From the NCBI GenBank assembly GCA_945875915.1, contig CAMCMT010000006.1, forward strand, positions 20,292-84,291: a DNA stretch of 64,000 bases. The letters are read 5' to 3'. The notes under the pieces were generated by a model. That model ran no database searches. It was not told where the DNA came from and was given only the letters and a program-made list of their open reading frames with translations. The translations under genes were made by a program, and so were the position numbers. The stretch is from Synechococcus sp. UW140 (lineage in GTDB: Bacteria > Cyanobacteriota > Cyanobacteriia > PCC-6307 > Cyanobiaceae). Every line of letters starts with the position of its first letter. Within the stretch, counting starts at the first letter, position 1. Positions 63,510 to 64,000 of this stretch are shown in pieces.

Positions 63510-64000
63510 TGCTATGGTTATTGACTGCACGCCAAGGAAGGGGTTCACCCCCTGGATTTGGTGTTAGCAGGACCACTGAGGAGCCGAAAGGCCTTGATGT
63601 GGTCGAACCAAGCAGTTGAGGGAGGCGCAAGCCACCGATGCTGTAGGTTCACTGAGTGGTCGCTGAGAGGCGCCGCAGCCTGAAAACAAGGAGAGAAGCC
63701 GAGAGATTGGCTTTGCTTTAAGCGGAAGGGCGCACCTAGACAACTAAAAAAGTTTAGGAACTGACGCTTTTGCTGCGTCATGGACCTAGGGCTGGAGTGA
63801 CTCACTTGACGTGGTCGACCCAGTTTTAAGTTTGTGGCCGAATAGCAGCAAAGGTGTGAGGTCCCGTCAAAAGAAACAAGCAATAGAGATCTGTTGCGGT
63901 TGTCTGGGAAACCTTCTCACGAGGCAGACCAGATGAATGGCTGTGATGGATTGAATTGCGACCGGATCTGAGATCCTGGAAAGTTACTTGAGGCAATGTT
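63510..64000 (+). ncRNA. Candidate structured RNA or rRNA leader (open at right edge)
   Basis: No convincing gene, but many RNA-like hairpins on the plus strand: GGGG-TTCA-CCCC (63540-63551); GACCACT (63571-63577) pairing with AGTGGTC (63655-63661) to enclose two short stems with GNRA tetraloops, GCC-GAAA-GGC (63583-63592) and GGC-GCAA-GCC (63624-63633); AGCC/GGCT (63697-63712); TGACGC-TTTTGCT-GCGTCA (63762-63780). TATGGT at 63513 could be a -10 box, though no good -35 fits. This may be the 5' leader of an rRNA operon just beyond the window or another large ncRNA. Strand chosen because GNRA loops read correctly on plus. Confidence 0.45.

Overview
The window comes from a GC-rich unicellular cyanobacterium of the Synechococcus/Cyanobium lineage that makes phycoerythrin. 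It carries C-phycoerythrin (cpeBA), phycocyanin (cpcBA), phycobilisome linkers, bilin lyases, psbB/psbT/psbM, petB/petD and a ferrochelatase with a chlorophyll-binding tail. No second phycoerythrin (mpeBA) is present here, so the pigment type looks like one with a single phycoerythrin. Rod-specific genes take up roughly the first 18 kb.

Region 1 (1-18.1 kb) is the phycobilisome rod island. On the plus strand are cpeB (5' end outside the window), cpeA and cpeZ, with cpeY further on. Between cpeZ and cpeY sit a second HEAT-repeat lyase-like gene, an unrecognised ORF and a small CpcD-like ORF. On the minus strand is an operon in the order cpeC - two-domain linker - cpeE - small ORF - cpeS - cpeT - cpeR, the cpeCDESTR arrangement with a double linker in the D position. 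Further on, also on the minus strand, are ferrochelatase, a pentapeptide protein, an orphan phycobiliprotein-like gene, an unknown gene, a membrane-anchored rod linker (CpcL/CpcG2 type), cpcA and cpcB. A decayed linker, a small coiled-coil protein, cpcT and a 79-aa ORF close the island.

Region 2 (18-25.5 kb) looks like a redox/stress cluster: a DipZ-like membrane thioredoxin protein, a DUF4079 membrane protein, a DM13 protein, an EamA-type transporter with an abnormal end, an ECF sigma factor overlapping its anti-sigma factor, an exported MsrA broken by a frameshift, and an LprI/DUF1311 protein with a degenerate partial duplicate. Region 3 (25.8-43 kb) is mostly housekeeping: tRNA-Phe, comF, DUF2470, a sugar kinase, metK, a HAD hydrolase, rpsA, nrdR, psbT, psbB, ferredoxin, psbM, a Usp protein, a thioesterase, dprA, prmC, a Sua5/YrdC protein and a PfkB kinase.

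Region 4 (42.3-54 kb) is accessory and lower in GC: an unknown exported protein, nitroreductase, PilZ protein, DUF4177-like protein, DUF922 putative protease, an alpha-amylase-family enzyme with a starch-binding tail, a gene-poor stretch of about 1.2 kb, a broken D-2-hydroxyacid dehydrogenase, a rhomboid, and small proteins. Region 5 (54.2-63 kb) has tRNA-Thr, a short LuxR-type regulator, minE, minD, minC, an HD phosphohydrolase, ctpA, petB and petD. A plus-strand cassette (PLD-like protein and a two-gene chromate transporter) separates minC from minDE. The last 0.5 kb has no convincing gene but contains several RNA-like hairpins, two with GNRA tetraloops, and may be a structured RNA or an rRNA leader.

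The most interesting points are the double linker in the cpeCDESTR operon, the orphan phycobiliprotein-like operon with ferrochelatase, the CpcL linker, the split min locus, several frame-broken genes, and the structured 3' end of the window.
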